A program made the translations under genes and the position numbers. A stretch of 5,033 nucleotides of DNA from Anaerolineales bacterium UBA1136. GTDB taxonomy: Bacteria > Chloroflexota > Anaerolineae > Anaerolineales > UBA11657. The notes below the pieces were generated by a model that was not told the DNA's origin, did not search any database, and saw only the letters and a program-made list of their open reading frames with translations. The stretch spans positions 45,246 to 50,278 of the forward strand of contig DCAJ01000016.1 of the NCBI GenBank assembly GCA_002311455.1, read 5' to 3'. Shown piece after piece: positions 1 through 5,033 of this stretch (within the stretch, counting starts at the first letter, position 1; the number at the start of each line of letters is the position of its first letter).

Positions 1-174
1 CCAGTAGTTGGTATGCTCAGCGATATGCTGGGGATTGAAACAGTGATGCTAGGATTTGCGCTAAATGACGATGGTATTCATGGTCCAAATGAGAAATTGC
101 ACGTACGGACTTTTCATAATGGCGTAGCGTCGTACGCTCATTTCTTCAATAATTTGGTCAAGGAAGCTGATTAG
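1..174 (+). CDS. M20-family metallopeptidase, C-terminal end only (partial)
   Basis: Frame 1 is open from the left edge to a TAG at 172-174 and gives 57 residues, so the gene starts outside the window. The visible part is the last piece of the catalytic domain of M20 (DapE/ArgE/CPG2-like) zinc hydrolases. The diagnostic stretch is GFALNDDGIHGPNEKLHV. The His in IHGPNE (fragment residue 27, bases 79-81) is in the position of the conserved last metal ligand, and the Asn-Glu after it is typical of the family. Then follows an amphipathic helix (ASYAHFFNNLVKEAD) as in M20 C-termini. The DDxIHxPNE form is commonest in the M20 dipeptidase/dimeric carboxypeptidase branch, but the substrate cannot be told from this piece. 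It is not a copy of LysK, the other M20 protein in this window (2516-3565, other strand), whose equivalent stretch reads SNLDHTPNE. It should be a soluble cytoplasmic amidohydrolase or peptidase. Confidence 0.85.
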   Translation, partial: PVVGMLSDMLGIETVMLGFALNDDGIHGPNEKLHVRTFHNGVASYAHFFNNLVKEAD

Positions 175-285
175 AATTACAATAATTAGTGATTGTCTAG
201 AACAACCAATTTGTAGCCGATACTATTGCCTATGTGTTGTCTAAACATATGTGTTTACTGTAGATGATGTAACCATCGTAGAATA
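175..285. other. Intergenic gap with paired TTGTCTA repeats
   Basis: This 111-bp AT-rich spacer separates the M20 gene from the phosphatase gene and should hold the promoter for the phosphatase/regulator pair if they have their own. TTGTCTA occurs twice in the same orientation, at 193-199 and 237-243, 44 bp apart, which is close to four helical turns. The first copy is part of TTGTCTAGAACAA (193-205), which is nearly palindromic (TTGT, five bases, ACAA). The second continues as TTGTCTAAACA. They could be a regulator binding site, but this is only a pattern. I find no convincing -35/-10 pair, no rho-independent terminator after the M20 gene, and no Shine-Dalgarno sequence before the GTG at 286. 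Confidence 0.25.
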
Positions 286-1191
286 GTGAATCATTTCAAG
301 CTTTCGCGCCTGTTCAGTACATCACGCAATAGGATAGTGCATGGTCTGGTGAATAAACCACGATTACAAATTGGTAGAGCCACTGATCATCCACCAAATA
401 GCTGCATTCCATGCATAACTCTAGGCCATACTCAAAGTATTGGTCTAGTTCGTAAACACAATGAAGACTCTCTGTTTGCTTTGACAGGTATAAATGCAGG
501 TGATGCTGTACAACATAACTTTGGGCTTTTTATAGTTGCAGATGGTATGGGCGGTCATGAGAAAGGTGAGCGTGCTAGTACAGTTGCTGCACAATCTGTT
601 GCCAGAGTAGTGGGGAATTACATTTTCTCTAAAATGCTGGAGGAAATCGAAGGAGTTTCCGATGTCAAAACACTGAAGAAGTTGTTGTACTCTGCTTTAA
701 ATCAATCTAATAATGATGTATCTACCAGTGTTCCTGGGGGAGGGACTACAGTTACTGCACTATTGCTAATGGGTGAAAATGCGATTATAGGGCATGTAGG
801 TGATAGTAGAGCTTATATATTAGATTCAGGAAGACTTGTGCAGCTTACCAAGGATCATTCATTGGTGCAGAAAATGCATGATCTTGGTGAAATTACTAAT
901 ACAGGTATTGAGAATCATCCCCGAAGAAATATATTGTTGCGTGCGGTGGGTCAGGGTGATATCCTTGAGGTTGATGTCAGTGAGTATTACGTGGAATCGG
1001 GCAGTGTGTTCCTGTTATGTTCTGATGGTTTATGGGGATGTTTGGAGGAAGAAGACATGATGAGAATAATATCTAATACTTCGGACTTGCAAGAGACATG
1101 TGAGACTTTAACTCAGGAAGCTAATAAGACTGGTGGTCCGGATAACATAACTTGTCTCATAGTAAAATATGATTATGAAAACAATAAATAA
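286..1191 (+). CDS. PP2C-family protein serine/threonine phosphatase (PppA/PstP/Stp1-like)
   Basis: This 301-residue metal-dependent phosphatase removes phosphate from Ser/Thr of proteins and normally counteracts Hanks-type kinases. The PP2C motifs appear in order over about residues 44-295: GLVRKHNEDS (53-62, phosphate-binding Arg56), VADGMGGHEKGERAS (84-98, Asp86/Gly87 binding the metal pair), GGTTVTALLL (152-161), GHVGDSRAY (169-177, Asp173), LTKDHSLV (187-194), HPRRNILLRAVG (211-222), LLCSDGLWGCL (243-253, Asp247) and GGPDNIT (283-289, Asp286). All expected catalytic and metal residues are present, so it should be active. There is no transmembrane segment, so it is a cytoplasmic enzyme of the short bacterial class (catalytic core about 240-250 residues). 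About 43 extra residues precede the core and carry CIPC (40-43). The start is GTG at 286, the only start between the upstream in-frame stop (265-267) and the core apart from internal GTGs at 337 and 349; none has a good Shine-Dalgarno, so the exact N-terminus is uncertain. The 3' end overlaps the response-regulator gene by 23 nt. Confidence 0.93.
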   Translation: MNHFKLSRLFSTSRNRIVHGLVNKPRLQIGRATDHPPNSCIPCITLGHTQSIGLVRKHNEDSLFALTGINAGDAVQHNFGLFIVADGMGGHEKGERASTVAAQSVARVVGNYIFSKMLEEIEGVSDVKTLKKLLYSALNQSNNDVSTSVPGGGTTVTALLLMGENAIIGHVGDSRAYILDSGRLVQLTKDHSLVQKMHDLGEITNTGIENHPRRNILLRAVGQGDILEVDVSEYYVESGSVFLLCSDGLWGCLEEEDMMRIISNTSDLQETCETLTQEANKTGGPDNITCLIVKYDYENNK

Positions 1192-1915
1192 TACTGAGAA
1201 ATCTCGTCCGGGTACTAAGATTTTAGTGGTAGATGATGAACAGCGTATGATTCATTTCATACGGATGAATTTAGATTTGGAGGGATTTTCGGTTCACGAA
1301 GCCTATGATGGCAAAGATGCCCTAGATCAAATACGTATAGTAATGCCTGATTTAGTTATCTTGGACGTGATGATGCCAAAGATGGACGGATTTGAGACAT
1401 TGGCATTGCTTAGAGAAAACTCAAATGTGCCCGTGATAATGCTTACGGCTCGTGGAGAAGAAAATGATCGTGTGCGGGGTCTGGAGTTGGGTGCAGACGA
1501 TTATGTTACCAAGCCATTTAGTCCGCAGGAACTGGTAAGTAGGGTACGTGCAGTGCTAAGGCGGGTGGAACCACCCAAAGGTAGTGGCGGAGAAGCGATA
1601 CAAGTGGACGATCGTTTACGGTTAGATTTTGACCGACATGAGATTTTTGTTAATAGTGAACTTGTTAAATTGCGGCCAACTGAATATCGTCTGCTTTACC
1701 ACTTGGTACAAAATGCTGGATGGGTTGTTTCTCACAATCAGCTTCTGGCAAAAGTGTGGGGTTATGAGTATCAGTCTGAAACGCACTATTTGCGTTTGTA
1801 CGTAAACTATTTAAGAGAAAAACTAGAGAGTGATCCACGTGACCCTAAGTATATCCTTACAGAGAGAGGAGTGGGATACCGTTTTGTTGATTACAAGCGA
1901 TTGCTTGACAAATAA
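1169..1915 (+). CDS. OmpR/PhoB-family DNA-binding response regulator (KdpE-like)
   Basis: A 248-residue two-domain transcription factor. The receiver domain covers about residues 17-132 and is complete: acidic pair Asp22-Asp23 (VVDDEQ), phosphoacceptor Asp66 (VILDVMMPKMDG), Thr93 (MLTAR), and Lys115 in DDYVTKPFSPQEL. A short Gly/Pro linker (PPKGSGGE) leads to a winged-helix domain at about 145-243, with LRPTEYRLLYHLVQNAG, the recognition-helix region THYLRLYVNYLREKLE and the wing TERGVGYRF. The DNA-binding part most resembles KdpE among known subfamilies, judged by eye. Phosphorylation of Asp66 should promote dimerisation and promoter binding; target genes cannot be read from the window. Translation probably begins at ATG 1169 (or ATG 1175), inside the end of the phosphatase gene in another frame. 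Neither start has a Shine-Dalgarno, so coupling to phosphatase translation is likely. No sensor kinase gene is adjacent: the next genes downstream are convergent. It could be an orphan regulator or use a distant kinase. Confidence 0.95.
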   Translation: MIMKTINNTEKSRPGTKILVVDDEQRMIHFIRMNLDLEGFSVHEAYDGKDALDQIRIVMPDLVILDVMMPKMDGFETLALLRENSNVPVIMLTARGEENDRVRGLELGADDYVTKPFSPQELVSRVRAVLRRVEPPKGSGGEAIQVDDRLRLDFDRHEIFVNSELVKLRPTEYRLLYHLVQNAGWVVSHNQLLAKVWGYEYQSETHYLRLYVNYLREKLESDPRDPKYILTERGVGYRFVDYKRLLDK

Positions 1916-2088
1916 ACAAACCTGATTCTTTATTTTGAAGATACTAATCAAAACATCGTTTTAACAATCACTAGGTTTAGTAGTTGTGCGGAAAATTCAT
2001 AAATCTTGTGATTGGTACTATTTTGTTGACAGATCATATAAGATTAACATCGGTGTTTTTACTGCATAACAGTTTTCAAAACGTTTTA
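1916..2088. other. Convergent intergenic region with weak AT-rich inverted repeats
   Basis: The plus-strand regulator gene and the minus-strand lysine block meet here, so transcripts from both sides should end in this spacer. I see three weak inverted repeats. AAACCTGATT (1918-1927) pairs with AATC (1966-1969) plus AGGTTT (1973-1978) across a 3-nt bulge. Inside it, AAAAC/GTTTT (1950-1954 and 1958-1962) forms a 5-bp stem with a 3-nt loop. AAAACGTTTT (2078-2087) is a perfect 10-bp palindrome. None has the GC-rich stem plus U-run of a standard intrinsic terminator, so terminator function is a guess. No gene is supported. Confidence 0.25.
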
Positions 2089-2217
2089 CTACCCATTCTG
2101 AAGATTCAGTAATAATCCGACAGTTATTACAATTGGCCAAAACCATAGTAGTATGAGCTCAAGCAAATACCAATTAGAATGTTTTCCACACTTAAACAGC
2201 GTAGTGACCCCCCCCAT
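2089..2217 (-). other. Alternative-frame continuation of the membrane ORF after the G8 run
   Basis: This stretch is open in the -1 frame relative to the membrane ORF above. Read from its own ATG at 2217-2215 it encodes 42 residues; read by slippage at the G run it adds 39 residues after Gly97 of the upstream ORF. It contains a nearly uninterrupted hydrophobic helix of about 22 residues (starting NWYLLELILLWFW) and ends LLLNLQNG before TAG at 2091-2089. That is a more typical membrane-protein tail than the frame-0 version. Whether it is made as a fusion, separately, or not at all is unknown. Confidence 0.35.
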
Positions 2218-2498
2218 GAAAATATTCCATATAGTAAAGCAGTCAGCAGGGATATTGTCAAATGTCCGTAAATAGCATCTTCTATGGTTGTAGAATTTTG
2301 ACTTTTCCGTAAAACCAAGCCCCTAAACATTTGTGAAATAAATATAGACAAAAAACAAAAAGCAGCGCATAAATTTGCATGTTTCCACGGTGAGCGATAT
2401 GAGTTCATATCTTCGTAATGATCGGATATTTTGCTAGTTAATGCTATGTCTAAAACATAGTTGTGGATTATCTCTAATTTTGATAACAAGTTATACAA
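2127..2498 (-). CDS. Small hypothetical membrane protein, reading frame possibly disrupted at a G8 run
   Basis: I do not recognise this gene with certainty. The open frame gives 123 residues from a TTG at 2498; an ATG at 2408 (residue 31), preceded by GAAGAT, is a more natural start and gives 93. Two hydrophobic segments look like membrane helices: about residues 41-62 (CAAFCFLSIFISQMF in its middle, followed by basic RGLVLRK) and about 78-95 (LTISLLTALLYGIFSW). The in-frame tail after residue 97 is only mildly hydrophobic. At 2208-2215 there is a run of eight G on the coding strand. Moving to the -1 frame at that run gives a different tail (to the stop at 2089-2091) with a strong third helix, WYLLELILLWFWPIVITVGL, giving 106 residues from the ATG. 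The overall shape vaguely recalls small DUF4870/Tic20-like membrane proteins, but I would not assign that family. It follows lysK by 17 nt on the same strand and could be the last gene of that transcript. It may be a real gene, a frameshifted gene or a decaying one. Confidence 0.4.
   Translation of the reverse strand: MYNLLSKLEIIHNYVLDIALTSKISDHYEDMNSYRSPWKHANLCAAFCFLSIFISQMFRGLVLRKSQNSTTIEDAIYGHLTISLLTALLYGIFSWGGSLRCLSVENILIGICLSSYYYGFGQL
2208..2215 (-). repeat. Homopolymer run of eight G (C on plus strand) inside a coding frame
   Basis: Eight identical bases occur within a TGG GGG GGG codon series in an AT-rich gene. Seven G lead quickly to a stop (HYAV then TAA), eight keep the frame-0 tail, and nine give the hydrophobic tail. 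Such a tract can slip in replication, in translation (G GGG GGG fits the X XXY YYZ slippery pattern for -1 shifting) or in sequencing. Confidence 0.8.
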
Positions 2499-2515
2499 AT
2501 AGTACAGGACTAGTA

Positions 2516-3565
2516 CTATCGTTCATTACTGATATTTTCCATAATTGTTCGCAATATGGAGATGCTACGCTTGTATTCAAGTTGTGAGATATGTTCGTTT
2601 GGAGTGTGGTCTAGATTTGAATCTCCTGGTCCATATGCTATTGTAGGGCATTGCCATTTTGGAGCTACTATATTCATGTCGGAAGTTCCTGTTTTGACTA
2701 CAAAGGTTGGTGTACCGTCTTTAGCACGTATAGCAGCAAGTGCTGCTCGGACTAATTTGGTGTTCTTAGAAGCACGATAAGCATCTACTGCTCCTGGAAT
2801 TAGGCTCAACATAGCCGGCGCAGTAACAACGTTTTGAAACTGGTCTTTGATTTCATGAACCTTCAAGCCTTCCGGCAGTCGGAAAGTAACATGCATTTGT
2901 GCATAATCGCTGATACCGTTACTGCTTGAGTCCATTGAGCGAATTGTAGGAGTGACTTGATCAAACACTCGTGTATGCTCAGAATTATGATCTCTAATAA
3001 ATTGAAGTAGTGATTCCCAACTAGAGATTAGCATCTCGCATGCATTATCTGTATTACTAGCAGGATGTGTAATTGGTATTTCTACACTAAGGGTATAGTT
3101 TATAGAACCTTTGTAACCGAGAGTGATGCGATTCCATCGGCTAGGTTCTCCGATCACTAGAAAGTCAGGAGCTTTGAAATTGTCGCGCACGTATGAAGCG
3201 CCTCTAGAATCTCCTTCCTCGCCTACAGCTCCAATGACAGTAATAGTTAGACCAGGAATTGCCCCCAAGCTTGTTGCTGCGGCAAATGCGGCTAAAGGGC
3301 CTTTAGCATCTACTGCACCGCGGCCGAAGATCAGGTCTCCTTCCTGTCTAACTGATATTTCTCCTGGCACTGTATCAATATGTCCCAGCAGCATAATAGA
3401 TTTTTTGCCTGTACCTATTTTTCCTATCGCATTTCCAACACTATCAATCTCAGTTTCGAAACCCGCAGCGTCCATCCAATTTATTAGATATCGAACAGCC
3501 GCTTCTTCAGATTCGGTTGAGCTGTAGTGCTCTAGCAATCCGACAAGCAGTTCTGTTGAATTCAT
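2516..3565 (-). CDS. lysK: LysK-type [LysW]-lysine/[LysW]-ornithine hydrolase, M20 family
   Basis: This 349-residue zinc/cobalt hydrolase is predicted to do the last step of AAA lysine synthesis: cutting lysine off the gamma-carboxyl of the C-terminal Glu of carrier protein LysW. Some homologues also release ornithine. M20 residues are all visible: GHIDTVPGEI (His62 metal ligand, Asp64), GRGAVDAKGPLAAF (Asp86 bridging ligand), GAVGEEGDSRGA (Glu116 general base, Glu117 ligand), VIGEPS (Glu140) and LDHTPNEH (His320). GHxDTVPGEI plus GRGAVDAKGPLAAF is the signature I associate with LysK rather than ArgE or DapE, and the length fits (LysK about 350-360). A dimerisation domain occupies roughly residues 150-260, between the two halves of the catalytic domain. 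The ATG at 3565 overlaps the stop of the upstream dehydrogenase gene (ATGA), and a GGAG lies 11 nt upstream (3577-3580). The adjacent AAA-pathway genes support lysine rather than arginine as the main product. It is soluble and cytoplasmic. An acetyl-lysine/acetylornithine deacetylase is the alternative. Confidence 0.88.
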   Translation of the reverse strand: MNSTELLVGLLEHYSSTESEEAAVRYLINWMDAAGFETEIDSVGNAIGKIGTGKKSIMLLGHIDTVPGEISVRQEGDLIFGRGAVDAKGPLAAFAAATSLGAIPGLTITVIGAVGEEGDSRGASYVRDNFKAPDFLVIGEPSRWNRITLGYKGSINYTLSVEIPITHPASNTDNACEMLISSWESLLQFIRDHNSEHTRVFDQVTPTIRSMDSSSNGISDYAQMHVTFRLPEGLKVHEIKDQFQNVVTAPAMLSLIPGAVDAYRASKNTKLVRAALAAIRAKDGTPTFVVKTGTSDMNIVAPKWQCPTIAYGPGDSNLDHTPNEHISQLEYKRSISILRTIMENISNER

Positions 3566-4569
3566 TTTGTTAGTTTCTCCAGAATGCTAGTAAGCATGAT
3601 ATCAGTAGTTGCTTCTCCTCCCAAATCGGGAGTGCATATTCCTGCTGCGAGAGTGTTGTTTAGTTCGAGCTTAAGTCGATTTGAAGCATCACGATGTCCT
3701 AGGTCTTCTAACATCATACCTAGGCTCAATATAGTGGCTGTGGGGTTTGCTAAATTCTTACCAACTATATCTGGTGCTGATCCATGAACTGGCTCATAAA
3801 TTGTGCAGCTCTCACCAACATTAGCAGAGGCTGCAACTCCAAGTCCTCCTACAAGGGCACTCGTTAGGTCAGAAATAATATCTCCGTACATGTTTGGAGT
3901 CACAATTACGTCATAGCTTTCTGGTTTGATTACAAGGTCGTGGGCTAGTGCATCAATCAACTGGTCCCTTATTGTTATATCAGGTGCACAATTCCTAGCC
4001 GTATCCCTTACTACTTTCAGGAAAAGACCATCAGATAAAGTGAGAACGTTGGATTTATGCGCTATAGTAAGTAATCCTTTTCTTTGTTGTGCGTATTTAG
4101 CTGCTATTGTAGCCACGCGTTCGCAGCTCGCACGTGTAATTCTTCTTTCAGCTATAGCTGTGTCCTGATCCTGCCAGTGTTCTCTACGAATATAAAGACC
4201 CTCAGTGTTTTCTCTTATAATAAGCAAGTCTATATTTTGACGAGAAGATGGCACTGGGAGGGACCGAGCCGGACGTACATTGGCGTACAGGTTTAATTGT
4301 TGACGCAAATCAATGATTGGACTGCTATATCCAGGAGCTCCACCGCTTGGTGATCTTGTTGCTCCGAAAAGTGCTAGACCAGAACGGATTACCGCATCCA
4401 GAGTACTTTTAGGTAATGCCTCACCAGTTTCATTGAAACATTGCCATCCAATTGGATATTTTTCTGTGGTTAAGCCAATATCTAGCACCTCAAGTATATT
4501 GGCGGCTGCTGGAATAACTTCTAATCCTATTCCATCTCCAGGTAATAGACATACTGTATTACTTGTCAT
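3562..4569 (-). CDS. hicd: Homoisocitrate dehydrogenase (beta-decarboxylating dehydrogenase, IPMDH/ICDH family)
   Basis: A 335-residue enzyme predicted to oxidise and decarboxylate homoisocitrate to 2-oxoadipate with NAD+ and Mg2+ or Mn2+. Length and sequence follow Thermus thermophilus HICDH (334 residues) closely as I recall it: LPGDGIGLEVIPAA (9-22), ALFGATRSP (66-74), LYANVRPARSLPVP (94-107), LLIIRENTEGLYIRRE (115-130), IAHKSNVL (169-176), NMYGDIISDL (226-235), EPVHGSAPDIVGKNLANPTA (259-278) and TPDLGGEATT (313-322). Expected active-site residues are Arg89, Arg99, Arg119, Tyr126, Lys172, Asp206, Asp230 and Asp234. Asp267 in GSAPDI points to NAD+ rather than NADP+. One oddity: the position of Thermus Arg85, which recognises homoisocitrate, is Ile86 here, an aliphatic residue as in isopropylmalate dehydrogenases. 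The gene is locked between the small isomerase subunit and lysK by ATGA overlaps at both ends, which supports the lysine role. 3-isopropylmalate dehydrogenase, or a bifunctional enzyme, is the main alternative. Confidence 0.85.
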   Translation of the reverse strand: MTSNTVCLLPGDGIGLEVIPAAANILEVLDIGLTTEKYPIGWQCFNETGEALPKSTLDAVIRSGLALFGATRSPSGGAPGYSSPIIDLRQQLNLYANVRPARSLPVPSSRQNIDLLIIRENTEGLYIRREHWQDQDTAIAERRITRASCERVATIAAKYAQQRKGLLTIAHKSNVLTLSDGLFLKVVRDTARNCAPDITIRDQLIDALAHDLVIKPESYDVIVTPNMYGDIISDLTSALVGGLGVAASANVGESCTIYEPVHGSAPDIVGKNLANPTATILSLGMMLEDLGHRDASNRLKLELNNTLAAGICTPDLGGEATTDIMLTSILEKLTK

Positions 4570-5033
4570 GAGTTTACTTTTGAGGTACCAACATCCAACA
4601 GCTTATTTTGTATGTATCCAATTAAGCTACCGTACTTTAGTATCTCAGTTGCTGTCTCAGAAAATGGAGGAAAGCTATAAGTTTCATCTTGAATGCCTAT
4701 GATTTGATTTGCGATATCAACTTTTGCTAGATTGCCATGCACAGCTGCTTTTACTGCCTCTGGGCATATGATTGCAGCAAGACCATTATTAATCGCATTG
4801 CGGTACCATATTCTTGCAAAACTAATCGCAACTACTGCTGCTACACCAGATGCTTTTAGACAGACCACGGCTTGCTCACGAGAGCTTCCATTGCCAAAGT
4901 TCTTGCCAGCCAAAATGATGTCACCGACTTGTACGTTCCCAGCGAATTCAGGATCAAGATCTTCTAGCGCATGTTTGCACATCTCTTCAGGATCACGTAG
5001 TGTATATGTATATTTTCCTGGGAAGATAACGTC
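4566..5033 (-). CDS. lysU: Homoaconitase / 3-isopropylmalate dehydratase small subunit (LysU/HacB/LeuD family), 5' end missing
   Basis: The frame stays open to the right edge, giving 155 visible residues; the gene starts beyond 5033. The ATG at 4982 is internal: the 17 residues before it read DVIFPGKYTYTLRDPEE, which is the conserved N-terminal block of this family (usually preceded by NTD). The subunit is the swivel (aconitase C-terminal-like) domain that pairs with a 4Fe-4S large subunit. Other signatures are LEDLDPEFA, GDIILAGKNFGNGSSREQA (the Ser-Arg of SSRE bind substrate in aconitases), VAISFARIWYRNAINNGLA, and a tail PPFSETATEILKYGSLIGYI typical of LeuD/HacB. Visible length is near the family's usual 160-170, so only a few residues are missing. 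The reaction would be homocitrate to homoisocitrate via homoaconitate, feeding the dehydrogenase next in line; a leucine role or dual use is possible. Its TGA overlaps the ATG of the dehydrogenase (4566-4569). The large subunit gene is probably just upstream, outside the window. Confidence 0.88.
   Translation of the reverse strand, partial: DVIFPGKYTYTLRDPEEMCKHALEDLDPEFAGNVQVGDIILAGKNFGNGSSREQAVVCLKASGVAAVVAISFARIWYRNAINNGLAAIICPEAVKAAVHGNLAKVDIANQIIGIQDETYSFPPFSETATEILKYGSLIGYIQNKLLDVGTSKVNS

Noticed and set aside
836..1060. Plus-strand 74-codon ORF inside the phosphatase gene
   Set aside because: It overlaps the conserved PP2C motifs in another frame and has no recognisable domain; a shadow ORF.
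2026..2048. TTGACA at 2026-2031 followed by TATAAG, resembling a promoter
   Set aside because: TATAAG begins only 5 nt after TTGACA, no -10 lies at the right distance, and there is no plus-strand gene downstream.
2061..2075. ACTG-CAGT hairpin followed by TTTT as an intrinsic terminator for the regulator gene
   Set aside because: A 4-bp stem with a short T run is too weak, and it lies almost 150 nt after the stop codon.
2556..2780. Plus-strand ORF opposite lysK
   Set aside because: Antisense to a strongly conserved gene with intact motifs; its sequence shows no family resemblance. The same holds for 3123-3527.
1..3565. The two M20-family proteins (1-174 and lysK) as a duplicated or inverted pair
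   Set aside because: Their shared region differs in sequence beyond the short DxxHxPNE motif, and no nucleotide repeat links them; they are separate family branches.
3584..4702. Plus-strand ORFs at 3584-3787, 3926-4168, 4084-4296 and 4313-4702
   Set aside because: All lie antisense to the dehydrogenase or isomerase subunit genes, which carry full family signatures; no supporting domain or ribosome-binding site.
4566..4982. Start of the isomerase small subunit at ATG 4982
   Set aside because: The frame is open to the right edge and the upstream residues DVIFPGKYTYT are the conserved N-terminal block, so 4982 is an internal Met and the gene is cut by the window.

Overview
The window looks like AT-rich bacterial chromosome with two convergent gene blocks and no mobile element, tRNA, rRNA or CRISPR. 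An OmpR/PhoB-type response regulator and a PP2C phosphatase argue for a bacterium. The alpha-aminoadipate (AAA) lysine genes of the Thermus/LysW type are known mainly from Deinococcus-Thermus, archaea and some deep-branching bacteria, including Chloroflexota. The low GC makes Thermus or Deinococcus unlikely, so a marine Chloroflexota/Dehalococcoidia-like source (for example SAR202-like) is my best guess. That assignment is inference only.

Plus strand, left to right: the last 57 codons of an M20-family metallopeptidase (1-174); a 111-bp gap with two TTGTCTA repeats; a soluble PP2C Ser/Thr phosphatase (286-1191); and a KdpE-like OmpR-family response regulator (1169-1915) whose start lies inside the phosphatase gene. 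No histidine kinase is visible. The phosphatase and regulator are probably co-translated.

Minus strand, right to left (the direction of transcription): the small subunit of a homoaconitase/isopropylmalate-isomerase (running off the right edge), homoisocitrate dehydrogenase, and LysK ([LysW]-lysine hydrolase). Each junction is a 4-nt ATGA stop/start overlap. Together they cover the homocitrate to homoisocitrate step (one of two subunits), homoisocitrate to 2-oxoadipate, and the final release of lysine from the carrier protein LysW. LysW, LysX, LysZ, LysY, LysJ, homocitrate synthase and the large homoaconitase subunit are not in the window.

Seventeen bases after lysK comes a small membrane-protein ORF. 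It is interrupted or shifted at a run of eight G; slipping by -1 at that run replaces the C-terminus with a strongly hydrophobic helix. This and the unusual specificity residue of the dehydrogenase (Ile where Thermus HICDH has Arg85) are the two points most worth checking. Otherwise this is a housekeeping/regulatory region, and I see no clear sign of an undescribed multi-gene system.
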